DNA from: UBA668 sp043721915 | Lineage (GTDB): Bacteria > Actinomycetota > Acidimicrobiia > Acidimicrobiales > Ilumatobacteraceae | Direction: 5' to 3' | DNA length: 64,000 nt | NCBI GenBank assembly: GCA_043721915.1 | Contig: JAYSPV010000005.1 | Location: 87,598 to 151,597 of the forward strand | Shown: positions 43,421 to 52,097 of the stretch, in pieces | How positions within the stretch are numbered: position 1 is the stretch's first letter | Layout: every line of letters begins with the position of its first letter | Notes under the pieces: generated by a model | What the model saw: only the letters and a program-made list of their open reading frames with translations | Told to the model about the DNA's origin: nothing | The model's database searches: none | Program-made: the position numbers and the translations under genes

Positions 43421-45304
43421 CTACGCGACCGGGGGAGACGACGGGGCGGCGGCGCGATCCACTTTGGTGATGCGTTGGAGCAGTTCGCCGCAGCGGGCAT
43501 CGTTGAGCTCGACGGCGTGGTGCCCGAGCATCAGGACGCCCTGTTCCAGCACGTCGGGCGCGATGGCGACCGTGGCGACCCGCCGGATCGAGGGGTGCAT
43601 GGTGGGCTGCTCGCTCTCGTCGAGAGCAGTGAGCTCCTCGGCCAGCTTCTCGCCGGGCCGGACGCCGCTGATGCAAATCTCGATGTCGGTGCCCGGCTTG
43701 CGACCGGAAAGGCGGATCATGCGCGTGGCCAGGTCGTAGATCGAGACGGGCTCGCCCATGTCGAGCATGAACACCTCGCCGCCGGTCTTGGAGTCGGCCA
43801 GGGCACCGGCCTGCAGCACGAGTTGCACCGCTTCCTGGATGCTCATGAAGTACCTCGTCATCCGCTTGTCGGTGACGGTGACCGGGCCACCGGCCTCGAT
43901 CTGGCGCATGAAGGTGGGCACCACGCTGCCGCGGCTGCCCAACACGTTGCCGAACCGCACTGCGCAGTACGCGGCGTGGCGAGGAGCGCGGTTGATGACC
44001 AGTTGTTCGCACAACCGCTTCGAGGCGCCCATCACCGACGACGGGTACACCGCCTTGTCGGTGGAGATCAGCACCAAGCGTTCGACGTCGGCCTCGAGCG
44101 CTGCGTCGAGCACGTTCGATGTGCCCAGCACGTTGGTGCTGACGGCTTCTGACGGGTGGGCCTCGAGCAGCGGCACATGCTTGTGGGCTGCCGCGTGGAA
44201 CACCACGCTCGGCCGATGAAGACCGAACACCATCTGCATCTGGCGCCGGTTGCGGATGTCGGCGAGGACCTGCACCACCGGGCCATCCAGATCGGCGGCG
44301 ACGTCGTGCAGATGCGTCTCGTCATGGTCCACCAGCACCAGCTTCAGCGGGTTGCAGGCAGCCACCTGGCGGGCGATCTCGCTGCCGATGGAGCCACCGG
44401 CGCCGGTGATCAGCACGCAGCGGCCGGTGAGCATGGCGGTGACCGCGTCGAGGTCGGTGGCCACCTCCTTGCGACCCAGCAAGTCCTCGATGCGCAGGTC
44501 GCGCACGTCGCGCAGCGGGATGCCCTCGGTCATTGTGGTGGAGAGGCCGGGCACGATCTTGAGGGCCACGTCGGCAGCTTCGGCGGCATCCGCGGCCCTG
44601 CGGACGATGGCGTGAGGCGGGTTGTGGATGGCCAACACGGCCAGATGGGCGCCGGTCGCGGCAACCACCTGGGGAAGGGTGTCGATGCCACCGAGCACGT
44701 TGATGCCCATGAACGAGCGCCCTTGCCGGGCCGGGTCGTCGTCGAGTACGGCGACGGGGCGAAAGCCGGCACGCGGGCTGCGCAGCATCGATGCAACCAG
44801 GCTGGCGCCGGCGTCACCGGCGCCGATGACCACCACGCGCATGCCGGGGAGCTCGCTCGTGCGGCGGAACGAGAACAGGCGCGACTGGAAGCGCACGAGT
44901 GCCATCAGGAAGGTGGCAACGAGCGTGCCGCTGAACACGACCGAGAAGGGCATCCGTCGCTCGATCAGTTCGAGGCCGAACAGAATGGCGCCGACGGTCG
45001 TTCCCGCCAACACGAGGCGACGGGCCTCGTACACGCTGGCGTGGCGCCACAGCTTGCCGTAGAGGCCGAACACGGTGTTGACCACCAGCACCAGCCCGAG
45101 CGCCATCGGGATGAACAGCCGCGAGTTGGTCCAGAAGCTCTTCGGCACCCTGCCGTCGAAGCGGAGCACCATCATCGCGGTGAACGCGCCATAGCTGAGC
45201 AGCATGTCGAGAACGACCACCACCAGGTCGCTGCGCACCTGCACGGCGCGCGACGCGACGCGGGCCCACACCGACTTTTTCGTCGACTCGATCACTTCCG
45301 CCAT
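43421..45304 (-). CDS. pglF: PglF/FlaA1/CapD-like UDP-GlcNAc 4,6-dehydratase (copy 1)
   Basis: A 627-residue membrane-bound enzyme. Four N-terminal helices (from LVVVVLDMLLSYGAFTAMMV) are followed by a Rossmann domain VVVIGAGDAGASLVASML and the dehydratase core CVLITGAGGSIGSEIARQV, with STDKAVYPSSVMGASKRLCE in place of the classical YxxxK, as in PglF/WbpM. Further hallmarks are FGNVLGSRGSVVPTFMRQI, MTRYFMSIQEAVQLVLQAG and SGVRPGEKLAEEL. It makes the UDP-4-keto-6-deoxy sugar, first step of diacetylbacillosamine-type sugars. A close paralogue lies at 58252. The ATG at 45302-45304 is chosen at the family-typical N-terminus. Confidence 0.9.
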   Translation of the reverse strand: MAEVIESTKKSVWARVASRAVQVRSDLVVVVLDMLLSYGAFTAMMVLRFDGRVPKSFWTNSRLFIPMALGLVLVVNTVFGLYGKLWRHASVYEARRLVLAGTTVGAILFGLELIERRMPFSVVFSGTLVATFLMALVRFQSRLFSFRRTSELPGMRVVVIGAGDAGASLVASMLRSPRAGFRPVAVLDDDPARQGRSFMGINVLGGIDTLPQVVAATGAHLAVLAIHNPPHAIVRRAADAAEAADVALKIVPGLSTTMTEGIPLRDVRDLRIEDLLGRKEVATDLDAVTAMLTGRCVLITGAGGSIGSEIARQVAACNPLKLVLVDHDETHLHDVAADLDGPVVQVLADIRNRRQMQMVFGLHRPSVVFHAAAHKHVPLLEAHPSEAVSTNVLGTSNVLDAALEADVERLVLISTDKAVYPSSVMGASKRLCEQLVINRAPRHAAYCAVRFGNVLGSRGSVVPTFMRQIEAGGPVTVTDKRMTRYFMSIQEAVQLVLQAGALADSKTGGEVFMLDMGEPVSIYDLATRMIRLSGRKPGTDIEICISGVRPGEKLAEELTALDESEQPTMHPSIRRVATVAIAPDVLEQGVLMLGHHAVELNDARCGELLQRITKVDRAAAPSSPPVA

Positions 45305-45426
45305 CTCACCTCCCCGGTTCGGGTGAGAGGAACTCTACCGAGGCACCCGCCGCGCTGCCCGAAATTTCGTATCGGCAGTGATCGGGGCACGCGTGAGCAA
45401 CCGGCAACCTCGTCCGGGCGACGTCG

Positions 45427-45468
45427 TGCGGGTAACGTCCTGCGGGTAACGTCCTGCGGGTAACGTCG
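45427..45468. repeat. Three 14-bp direct repeats before the GT4 gene
   Basis: TGCGGGTAACGTCC occurs three times head to tail (last copy ends G instead of C), finishing 6 bp before the GTG start of the glycosyltransferase gene. It may be a slippage tract affecting expression, or a regulator-binding array. Confidence 0.75.
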
Positions 45469-45474
45469 CCGGTC

Positions 45475-47634
45475 GTGGCAACTCGCGTGCTCTGGGTGAT
45501 CAAGGGTCTCGGTCCGGGCGGGGCCGAGCGGTTGCTGGTGGCGGCCGCGCACGCCCACGATCGGGAACGGTTCACCATCGAGTGCGCGTTCGTGCTGCCG
45601 TGGAAGGACCATCTCACTGCGGCGCTGGAGGCGGCGGGGGTCCGCACGCGCTGCGTCAGCGAGCGGCGCACCGATCGCCGCTGGCCGTTGCGTCTGGCCC
45701 GGCTGGTTCGTTCGGGCGAGTGGGATGTCGTGCACGTCCACTCACCACTGCCTGGCGCCGTCGCCCGCCTGGCCGCGCGCACGATGCCCTCGTTCGATCG
45801 ACCACGCGTGGTGAGCACAGAACACAATCGGTGGGAAACACACCGGCTGCCGACCCGTTTGCTCAACCGGTGGACCAGCCGGTGGGATGCCGTCGACTAC
45901 GCCGTCACCGACGAGGTGCGGTTGTCGATGCGCGGCGCCGCGGGGCGGCGTGTCACCACGCTGCGCCACGGCATCGAGGTAGCCGGGGCGGCGGCGCTGC
46001 GTGCCGAGCGTGCTGCCGTGCGCGCCGAGCTCGGCCTGTCACCCGACGAGTTGGTGGTCGTCACCGCAGCCAACTTCCGCCCGCAGAAGGACTACCCGGG
46101 CCTGTTGCGTGCGGCCAGGCTGCTGGCCGACCGTGAGGTGCCGGTGCGGATCGTGGCCATCGGCCAAGGCCCGCAGGAAGGCGACATCCGTGCGCTGAGC
46201 GCCGAGCTCGGGCTGGAAGGCCGGGTCATCCTCACCGGCTTCCGCGATGACGCGGTGCGGGTGATGGCAGCGTGCGATGTGTTCACGCTCGCCTCGCAGT
46301 GGGAGGGCCTGCCGGTTGCTCTCATGGAGGCGCTGGCGGTCGGCCTGCCGGTGGTGGCGACCGCTGTGGGTGGCGTTGCCGAGCAGATGCGCGACGAGGT
46401 GGACGCGCTGCTGGTGCCGCCGAACGACCCCGAGGCGTTGGCCGCAGCGATCGAGCGCGTCGTGGCCGACCCCGTCCTGCGCGCCCGCCTGGCAGCCGCG
46501 GCGGCTGCGCGGGCGCCCGAGTTCGACATCGCCCGCACGGTCGCCGCCCTGGAAGACACCTACGCCCGCCTCGCCTCGGCCCCAGGGCCAGCAGCAGCCC
46601 CCGTCGCAGCCCCGGTCGCAGCCCCGGCCCCGGCCCCGGCCCCGGTCGCAGCCCCGGTTTCGGCGTCCGTGTCGCGTCCGCACGCGCCGGAATTGGCGCT
46701 CAGGCCCGCGACACCAAGCGATCGGGAAGAGGTGTTGGCGTTGCTCGGGCGGTCGTTGGGCAGCGACGGCGACCCGCGCTACCCGGCGCTGTTCGCCTGG
46801 AAGCACGACGAGAACGTGTTCGGGCCTTCGCCGATGTGGGTTGCCACCGATGCCGGCCGGGTGGTGGCGTTCCGGGCGTTCATGCGTTGGGAGTTCGAGC
46901 GCGGTGGGCGCGTGTTACGGGCGGTGCGCGCGGTCGACACCGCCACCGATCCCGATTACCAGGGCAAGGGCCTGTTCACCAGGCTCACCAAGCTGGGCCT
47001 CGAGGAGATGCGCGCAGACGGCGTCGACTTCGTGTTCAACACCCCCAACAGCCAGAGCCGGCCCGGCTACCTCAAGATGGGGTGGCGCGAGGTGGGGCAC
47101 GTGCCGGCAGCGGTGCGGTTCGTCGGCCCACTGGGCGCTGTGGCGGCGCTGCGCTCGCGGGTGCCCGCAGAGCGGTGGTCGCAGCCGCTGGACGTCGGCG
47201 AACCACTCGAGGAATGGCTGCGCCGGGGCGGGGTGGCCGGTCGCGAGCACCAGCCGACCGACGTGCGCGAGGTGCGCACGCGCACCGACGAGGCGTACCT
47301 GCGGTGGCGGTTCGGCACCCCGGTGCTGCACTACCGGGTGGTCGACAACGGTGAGGCAGCGGTGATCGTGCGCGCCCGCCGGCGAGGGGCGGCCACCGAA
47401 CTGGCGCTGGTGGCCGGGTTCGGTGACGAGCCGTGGGTGGACAGGCTTGCTGCCCGCACGGCCCGTGAAGCCGGTTGCAGCTACACCATCCGCGTCGGCC
47501 GGCCGCGAGCATCGAAGCTGTTCGTACCGCTGCCCGGTGGTGGGCCGACACTCACCTGGCGAGCCGTCAACGACACCGGCATGCCCCCGCTCGCGAACTG
47601 GGCGCTCACCCTGGGCGACATCGAACTCTTCTAG
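45475..47634 (+). CDS. Fusion of GT4 glycosyltransferase and GNAT-like acyltransferase
   Basis: A 719-residue two-domain protein. Residues 1-365 are a GT4 enzyme: WVIKGLGPGGAERLLVAAA, VDVVHVHSPLP-type segment at about 80 and the nucleotide-sugar site with PQEGDIRALSAELG and EGLPVALMEALAVGLPVV (E-x7-E). Residues 365-400 are an Ala/Pro-rich linker with PAPAPAPVAAP repeats. Residues 400-719 resemble an N-acetyltransferase: DTATDPDYQGKGLFTRLTKL, FVFNTPNSQSRPGYLKMGW. The domains suggest a glycosyl transfer followed by acylation of the product. The GTG at 45475 reads VATRVLWVIKG. It stands alone and is divergent from the PglF gene. Confidence 0.83.
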   Translation: MATRVLWVIKGLGPGGAERLLVAAAHAHDRERFTIECAFVLPWKDHLTAALEAAGVRTRCVSERRTDRRWPLRLARLVRSGEWDVVHVHSPLPGAVARLAARTMPSFDRPRVVSTEHNRWETHRLPTRLLNRWTSRWDAVDYAVTDEVRLSMRGAAGRRVTTLRHGIEVAGAAALRAERAAVRAELGLSPDELVVVTAANFRPQKDYPGLLRAARLLADREVPVRIVAIGQGPQEGDIRALSAELGLEGRVILTGFRDDAVRVMAACDVFTLASQWEGLPVALMEALAVGLPVVATAVGGVAEQMRDEVDALLVPPNDPEALAAAIERVVADPVLRARLAAAAAARAPEFDIARTVAALEDTYARLASAPGPAAAPVAAPVAAPAPAPAPVAAPVSASVSRPHAPELALRPATPSDREEVLALLGRSLGSDGDPRYPALFAWKHDENVFGPSPMWVATDAGRVVAFRAFMRWEFERGGRVLRAVRAVDTATDPDYQGKGLFTRLTKLGLEEMRADGVDFVFNTPNSQSRPGYLKMGWREVGHVPAAVRFVGPLGAVAALRSRVPAERWSQPLDVGEPLEEWLRRGGVAGREHQPTDVREVRTRTDEAYLRWRFGTPVLHYRVVDNGEAAVIVRARRRGAATELALVAGFGDEPWVDRLAARTAREAGCSYTIRVGRPRASKLFVPLPGGGPTLTWRAVNDTGMPPLANWALTLGDIELF

Positions 47635-47664
47635 CCGCCGACCCGCTGATCCTCGATGCCAACT

Positions 47665-47706
47665 TGTGCACTTGGTAGCGCACAGCGCTACCCGGCGCGC
47701 AAACTC
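47665..47706. repeat. 42-bp direct repeat, copy 1
   Basis: Begins TGTGCACTTGGTAGCGC; 35 of 42 bases match the copy at 48718-48759 in the same orientation. Internally GGTAGCGC and GCGCTACC are perfect inverted arms with a 3-base loop. The stop codon of the AbiEi/DUF559-like gene (47688-47690) lies inside it. Confidence 0.75.
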
Positions 47707-48644
47707 TGGGCATCCGACGCGCCCAACAGCGCCTGCAGCCCGAGCAGGCACTGGCCGAACGACTGACGGGATTCGAGATCCGGATCGCTGGCCTCGACGA
47801 TCCGCCAGCCGTTGGCTGCTAGCAGCCGCCGCCGATCGACATCGCGTTGCTGGGCAGCTTTCGAGCCATGCGTGAAGAACGGGCTGACCTCCAGGCCCAC
47901 TCGGTCGGCCGGCCACGCAAAGTCGACCTCCACAGTGCGACCATTGCCCACCGGGACCTGCAAGTTTCCCTGCCAACCAGTGAGCTGATCCATGGCCAAC
48001 CAGCGAGCCACCTTCTGCTCGAGGGCGCTGCGATGGCCGATGCCCGACGACCGTTCGGCCAGCAACTCGAGCAGATGGCGACGCCCCGACACCGCCGTCG
48101 GCGGCAGGCGTTCGACCAGCCGAGCGATGCTGCCGACTGTCACAAGGCGGCGGACGAGTGCATCGTCCAGGCACCGTTCCACTACGTCGTCATCGACGAA
48201 GCGCGGCAGCATCAGAAGTGCCGCAGCCGGGGTGGCGAGGCGCGCTGACAGCCACCGACCATGCGGCAGATCAATCGACTGGCGGACGACCGTGATGCCA
48301 ACGGTGCGCGCCGACCGCCCCGTCAGCACCGAGACGATCGGATGATCGACACCGGCGTGAACGGGCAGCTGGTGCACCGCAGCGGACGACGTTGCCGCAA
48401 TCACCGAACCGGGGATGGCCAGTGCGGCTGCCAGAATTCGCTGCTCGGGAGTGGCGGGGGCCGTCGTCAACCGCAGGACCTCAGCGAACACGGGCGCCAA
48501 CGCACCAGCTGTACGGCGCCGGGCAAGCGCCCACTTGTCGATCCCGGCGCTCGCTGCCTGGCCGACAGTGACGAGGCCGAGCTGCGGGCGGGCGAGCCGC
48601 CGCAGGGTTGCATCGATAGCGAACGTGGGTTGGGCGGGCCGCAT
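47688..48644 (-). CDS. AbiEi-N / DUF559-like protein
   Basis: A 318-residue protein. Residues 1-130 resemble the N-terminal domain of AbiEi-type antitoxins (LARPQLGLVTVGQAASAGID, then AAALAIPGSVIAATSSAAVHQLPVHA). The C-terminal part resembles a DUF559/Vsr-like nuclease fold: NGRTVEVDFAWPADRVGLEVS, KAAQQRDVDRRRLLAANGWR. Proteins of this composite type are common in actinobacteria; their role is not known. No toxin gene is adjacent, so a classical AbiE pair is not present. The ATG at 48642-48644 (MRPAQPTFA) is chosen. It is framed by 42-bp direct repeats, suggesting it arrived as a unit. Confidence 0.72.
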   Translation of the reverse strand: MRPAQPTFAIDATLRRLARPQLGLVTVGQAASAGIDKWALARRRTAGALAPVFAEVLRLTTAPATPEQRILAAALAIPGSVIAATSSAAVHQLPVHAGVDHPIVSVLTGRSARTVGITVVRQSIDLPHGRWLSARLATPAAALLMLPRFVDDDVVERCLDDALVRRLVTVGSIARLVERLPPTAVSGRRHLLELLAERSSGIGHRSALEQKVARWLAMDQLTGWQGNLQVPVGNGRTVEVDFAWPADRVGLEVSPFFTHGSKAAQQRDVDRRRLLAANGWRIVEASDPDLESRQSFGQCLLGLQALLGASDAQSLRAG

Positions 48645-48717
48645 ACACCCATCCTCTTCAGTCGGTGCGACACAGTCCCGGACCACTACTCGCAGCCGCA
48701 CTTCGCGACGGCAACCC

Positions 48718-48759
48718 TGTGCGCTGGGTTGCGCTCAGCGCTACTCAGCGCACAAACTC
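48718..48759. repeat. 42-bp direct repeat, copy 2
   Basis: Begins TGTGCGCTGGGTTGCGC and lies 73 bp upstream of the AbiEi/DUF559-like start. It is 35/42 identical to the copy at 47665-47706. Here TGTGCGCTG and CAGCGCACA form a perfect 9-bp inverted pair. Confidence 0.75.
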
Positions 48760-48785
48760 GAGGCGGGAACGGGAGGGCGAGCGGG

Positions 48786-49034
48786 TCACTCGATGCCGTC
48801 GAACGCGGCGTCGACCTCGGCCTCGGCTGCGATCAAGACCGCACGGCGCGGCTCGGGGAGCGAACGCCGCCAGGCGGCTGCCGCTTCGGCCTGCGCCCAG
48901 AAGCGTTCGGCTTCGTGTACGTCGAGTACCTCGCTGACCGAGTCATCGTAGGTGTCGGCGGCCTGCACGCCGAGGCGCTCAGGCGACTCGATGATCGGCT
49001 TGCCCTCGATCTGCTCCATCTGCCGACGGTACAC
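48786..49034 (-). CDS. Hypothetical small acidic protein
   Basis: An 82-residue acidic protein, mostly helical by composition: ERLGVQAADTYDDSVSEVLD, EAERFWAQAEAAAAWRRSLP, ending AAEAEVDAAFDGIE. No family is recognised. It begins at a GTG (49032-49034) without a strong ribosome site, and the reading frame extends further upstream without an ATG. It diverges from the UDP-sugar dehydrogenase gene. Real coding is plausible from the amino-acid composition, but I cannot exclude a chance frame. Confidence 0.45.
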   Translation of the reverse strand: MYRRQMEQIEGKPIIESPERLGVQAADTYDDSVSEVLDVHEAERFWAQAEAAAAWRRSLPEPRRAVLIAAEAEVDAAFDGIE

Positions 49035-49150
49035 CTCGGTCGGATTCAGGCCGGCGAACCGATTCAGCTCGGCACGTCGGATGCCGATGAAACCCGTGGC
49101 GGATGGGCGGCGCGGTAGCGTCGGCGGCGACGATGTTGGAGGAAGTCGAC

Positions 49151-50443
49151 GTGGAAGAACTGCTGGCGCGCCTGGCGAACCGAACGGCGAAGGTGGTCGT
49201 CATCGGCCAGGGGTACGTCGGGCTGCCGGTGGCCATGCGCGCCTCGCAGGTGGGTTTCCCCGTGGTCGGCTATGAGGTGTCGAACGAGCGAGCTGCGGCG
49301 CTGCAGGCGGGCCTCAGCTACGTCGGCGACATCAGCAACGACGAGCTGGCAGCCGCACTCGCCTCGGGTTACCTGCCCACCACCGACCCAGCCGAGCTCG
49401 CCGGTTTCGACGTCGCGGTGATCAGCGTGCCCACGCCGCTCAATGACGGCGGCCCCGACCTGTCCTACATCGAGTCGGCCGGCCGCACGCTGGCGGCCCA
49501 CATGCGGCCGGGCTGCTGCGTCATCCTCGAGAGCACCACCTACCCGGGTACCACCAGCGAGTTGCTGGCGCCGGTGCTCGAGGCCGGCTCGGGTCTGCAG
49601 GCGGGCCAGTACGCGCTGGGCTACTCCCCCGAGCGCATCGACCCGGGCAACCCGAAGTTCGGCCTGGTCAACACGCCCAAGGTGGTCAGCGGCGTCGACG
49701 AGGCGTCGCTGGCGGCTGTCGACGCGTTCTTCAGCGCCCTTGTCGACCAGACCGTGCCGGTGGGTTCGCCGGCCGAGGCCGAGATGGTCAAGCTGCTCGA
49801 GAACACGTTCCGACACGTCAACATCGCGCTGGTCAACGAGCTGGCGATGTTCGCCCGCGAGCTGGGCGTCGACGTGTGGCGGGCGATCGATGCCGCGGCG
49901 ACGAAGCCGTTCGGGTTCATGAAGTTCACGCCGGGCCCCGGCGTGGGCGGGCACTGCCTGCCGATCGACCCCAGCTACCTGGCGTGGCGGGTGAAGCAGC
50001 ACCTGGGCCACACGTTCCGCTTCGTGGAACTGGCCAACGACGTCAACGAGCACATGCCCGACTACGTGCACACGCGTGTGACGGCGATGCTCAACCAACA
50101 GCGAAAGAGCGTCAACGGCAGTAGGGCGCTGCTGCTGGGCCTTGCGTACAAGAAGGGCACCAGCGACTGGCGCGAAAGCCCGAGTGTGGCGGTCGCCGAG
50201 CGCCTGGCCGCGAGCGGCGCGCAGGTGACGTTCTGCGACCCGTACATCCCCGAGGTGAACACACAGCGGCTGCCGTTCCCGCTGGTGCCGTTCGGCCCCG
50301 AGCAGCTCGCCGCCGCCGACATCGTGGTGGTGCTGGTCGATCACCCCGAGTTCGACCCTGCCACCATCGGCGCCCACAGCCCGCTGGTGTTCGACACCAA
50401 GAACCTGATGCGCGGCCAGCAGTACAGCGGCGAGGTGCTGTAG
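49151..50443 (+). CDS. UDP-N-acetyl-hexosamine (WbpA/WecC-type) dehydrogenase
   Basis: A 430-residue NAD-dependent UDP-sugar dehydrogenase. It shows VVVIGQGYVGLPVAMRASQ, the VISVPTPLND segment, ESTTYPGTTSELLAP, YSPERIDPGNPKFGLVNTP, the catalytic Lys in NTFRHVNIALVNELA region and Cys in GPGVGGHCLPIDPSYLAW, and the C-terminal GLAYKKGTSDWRESPS. This pattern is the nucleotide-sugar 6-dehydrogenase type found in O-antigen and capsule synthesis (UDP-GlcNAc or UDP-ManNAc to uronic acid). GGAGGAAG lies 5-8 bp upstream of the GTG at 49151, which I prefer to the ATG at 49133. It is the first gene of a unit with the nucleotidyltransferase-like and PqqD genes. Confidence 0.87.
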   Translation: MEELLARLANRTAKVVVIGQGYVGLPVAMRASQVGFPVVGYEVSNERAAALQAGLSYVGDISNDELAAALASGYLPTTDPAELAGFDVAVISVPTPLNDGGPDLSYIESAGRTLAAHMRPGCCVILESTTYPGTTSELLAPVLEAGSGLQAGQYALGYSPERIDPGNPKFGLVNTPKVVSGVDEASLAAVDAFFSALVDQTVPVGSPAEAEMVKLLENTFRHVNIALVNELAMFARELGVDVWRAIDAAATKPFGFMKFTPGPGVGGHCLPIDPSYLAWRVKQHLGHTFRFVELANDVNEHMPDYVHTRVTAMLNQQRKSVNGSRALLLGLAYKKGTSDWRESPSVAVAERLAASGAQVTFCDPYIPEVNTQRLPFPLVPFGPEQLAAADIVVVLVDHPEFDPATIGAHSPLVFDTKNLMRGQQYSGEVL

Positions 50444-50445
50444 GG

Positions 50446-51534
50446 GTGGAACAGCTGGCCGTCGCTCTGGCCGGCGCACCACTCGGCGACACCACACGGC
50501 TCGTGCCCGAGCCGCTGGCGGAGGACGACTTCATGGCGCTGTTGCGGCTGTGCGAGGACCATCGCCTGCTCGGCACCTTGGCCGACGCGGTGGAGAACGG
50601 CCGGGTGGCGGTCGACGACGGCCAACTCGACAGCCTCACTCAGCGGTACCTGGTGTGGCTCTCGAACTCGCTCGAGGTCGAGCGCCTGCTGCTTCGCGTC
50701 GCTGAGTGTTGCGCGCAGGCAGGTATCGAGATGCGTGTGCTCAAAGGCGCTGCCCTCGCCCGCCTGGCATACCCCGACCCGTCATCGCGGGTGTTCGCCG
50801 ACCTCGATCTGCTGATCCCTGCAACTCGGTTCGACGACGCGGTTCGGCTGGCCGTCGACGAGCTCGGCGGCACGCAATCGATCGTCGAGCTGCGGCCCGG
50901 GTTCGATCGCGAGTTCGGTAAGGACGCGACAGTCCTGGTGGGACGAGTCGAGCTCGATCTCCACCGCACGTTCGTGACCGGCCCATTCGGGTTGACGATC
51001 CCGCTCGACGATCTGTTCACCGACTCGACTCCGCTTGTCATCGGCGGGCGCACCTTCTCGGCTCTCGGCCCGACCGCACTGCTGATGCATGCGTTCTACA
51101 ACGCCGCGCTGGGCGACTACCCAGTGCGCCTGTGCTCGCTGCGCGACCTGATGCTGTTGTCCGAACGACCCGAGGCCGACTTCCGCCAGATCAGGGTGTG
51201 GGCACGGCAGTGGCGGGCAGCGGCAGTGGTACAGCGGGGTGCGGCGCTGGTGGTGGAGACCCTCGGGCTGCCCGGGTCGCATGGGTTGTGGCAGCTCGCC
51301 GGGCTGGATGTCCCGCGTCGCGAGCGATGGGCGCTGGCCAGCTACCTCACGCCGGCGCGCAGCTACAGCCGGCCGCTCGCCTCACTGCTGGTGATCCCTG
51401 GGGTTCGGGCGCGTATGCGTCTCGCCGGCGCCCTGGTACGGCCCAGCGCCGCCTACCTCCACAGCCGGGGTTGGACCGAGCGCTCCCACATCCGGCGTGC
51501 AGTCGCCCGCTTCCGGAAGGCCGACCGTGACTGA
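50446..51534 (+). CDS. Nucleotidyltransferase-family protein
   Basis: A 362-residue protein of the nucleotidyltransferase-like family often found beside PqqD and HprK-type genes. The key block is AGIEMRVLKGAALARLAYPD followed by SRVFADLDLLIPATRFDDAV, a GSxxxxDxD-like site, with a second carboxylate region VGRVELDLHRTF. An adenylyl- or nucleotidyl-transfer activity on a peptide or sugar is possible but unproven. The GTG at 50446 follows the dehydrogenase stop by 2 bp. Its end overlaps the PqqD gene by 8 bp. Confidence 0.75.
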   Translation: MEQLAVALAGAPLGDTTRLVPEPLAEDDFMALLRLCEDHRLLGTLADAVENGRVAVDDGQLDSLTQRYLVWLSNSLEVERLLLRVAECCAQAGIEMRVLKGAALARLAYPDPSSRVFADLDLLIPATRFDDAVRLAVDELGGTQSIVELRPGFDREFGKDATVLVGRVELDLHRTFVTGPFGLTIPLDDLFTDSTPLVIGGRTFSALGPTALLMHAFYNAALGDYPVRLCSLRDLMLLSERPEADFRQIRVWARQWRAAAVVQRGAALVVETLGLPGSHGLWQLAGLDVPRRERWALASYLTPARSYSRPLASLLVIPGVRARMRLAGALVRPSAAYLHSRGWTERSHIRRAVARFRKADRD

Positions 51535-51865
51535 CCGCGACCCGACAGGACACGACACAGGACACGACACTGAAAACGGCACCGACGATGCCCCGCTCAC
51601 CGTCTACGTTCGCGACGAGTCGGCGCTCTGGCGGCGGATGTTCAACGGCGTGGTGGTGCTCGGCTCGGCCGCCGACCAGCCGATCTCGATCAGCCACCCA
51701 GGCCTGCTGATCTGGCAGTTGCTCGCCCAGCCCACCACCCTGGCAGCGTTGGCCGACACGTTGTCGGCCGAGTTCGAGGTGGCACCAGAGCGGGTGCGCG
51801 CCGATGCGCTCACCGTCATCGAAGTGCTCGTCGCCGCCGGAGCGGTCACCACGAGGCCACACTGA
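51527..51865 (+). CDS. PqqD-family peptide chaperone-like protein
   Basis: A 112-residue PqqD-like winged-helix protein. An acidic, His/Asp-rich N-terminus (TDRDPTGHDTGHDTENG) is followed by the family domain: RRMFNGVVVLGSAADQPI, SHPGLLIWQLLAQPTTLAAL, AEFEVAPERVRADALTVIE. PqqD proteins bind leader peptides and hand them to modifying enzymes. The GTG at 51527 overlaps the nucleotidyltransferase gene. A 230-bp leader with no gene separates it from the Tat-exported protein. Confidence 0.72.
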   Translation: MTDRDPTGHDTGHDTENGTDDAPLTVYVRDESALWRRMFNGVVVLGSAADQPISISHPGLLIWQLLAQPTTLAALADTLSAEFEVAPERVRADALTVIEVLVAAGAVTTRPH

Positions 51866-52097
51866 CCCACATCACGGCAGGTCAGCTCGTTGTCGAGGGT
51901 TTCCCTCAAGCCACCATCAAGGATGTCGACTACCTGTGGCGTCCGACAGCTACGATCAGTAAAGTGTCGGCGGAGCTTCGGACTATTGATTCCACGTCGC
52001 TGCCGAGTTTGGACTGTTCGTTCTGCGTCATGAAATCTCGTCTTGAGTACATGCGTCGTGCGAAGGGCAGACTTGTGTTGGGTTTGGAGAACAGAAG

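Noticed and set aside
47688..48644. AbiE toxin-antitoxin pair
   Set aside because: No AbiEii-type nucleotidyltransferase toxin lies next to the AbiEi-like gene; the nucleotidyltransferase-like gene at 50446 is of another kind and in another unit.
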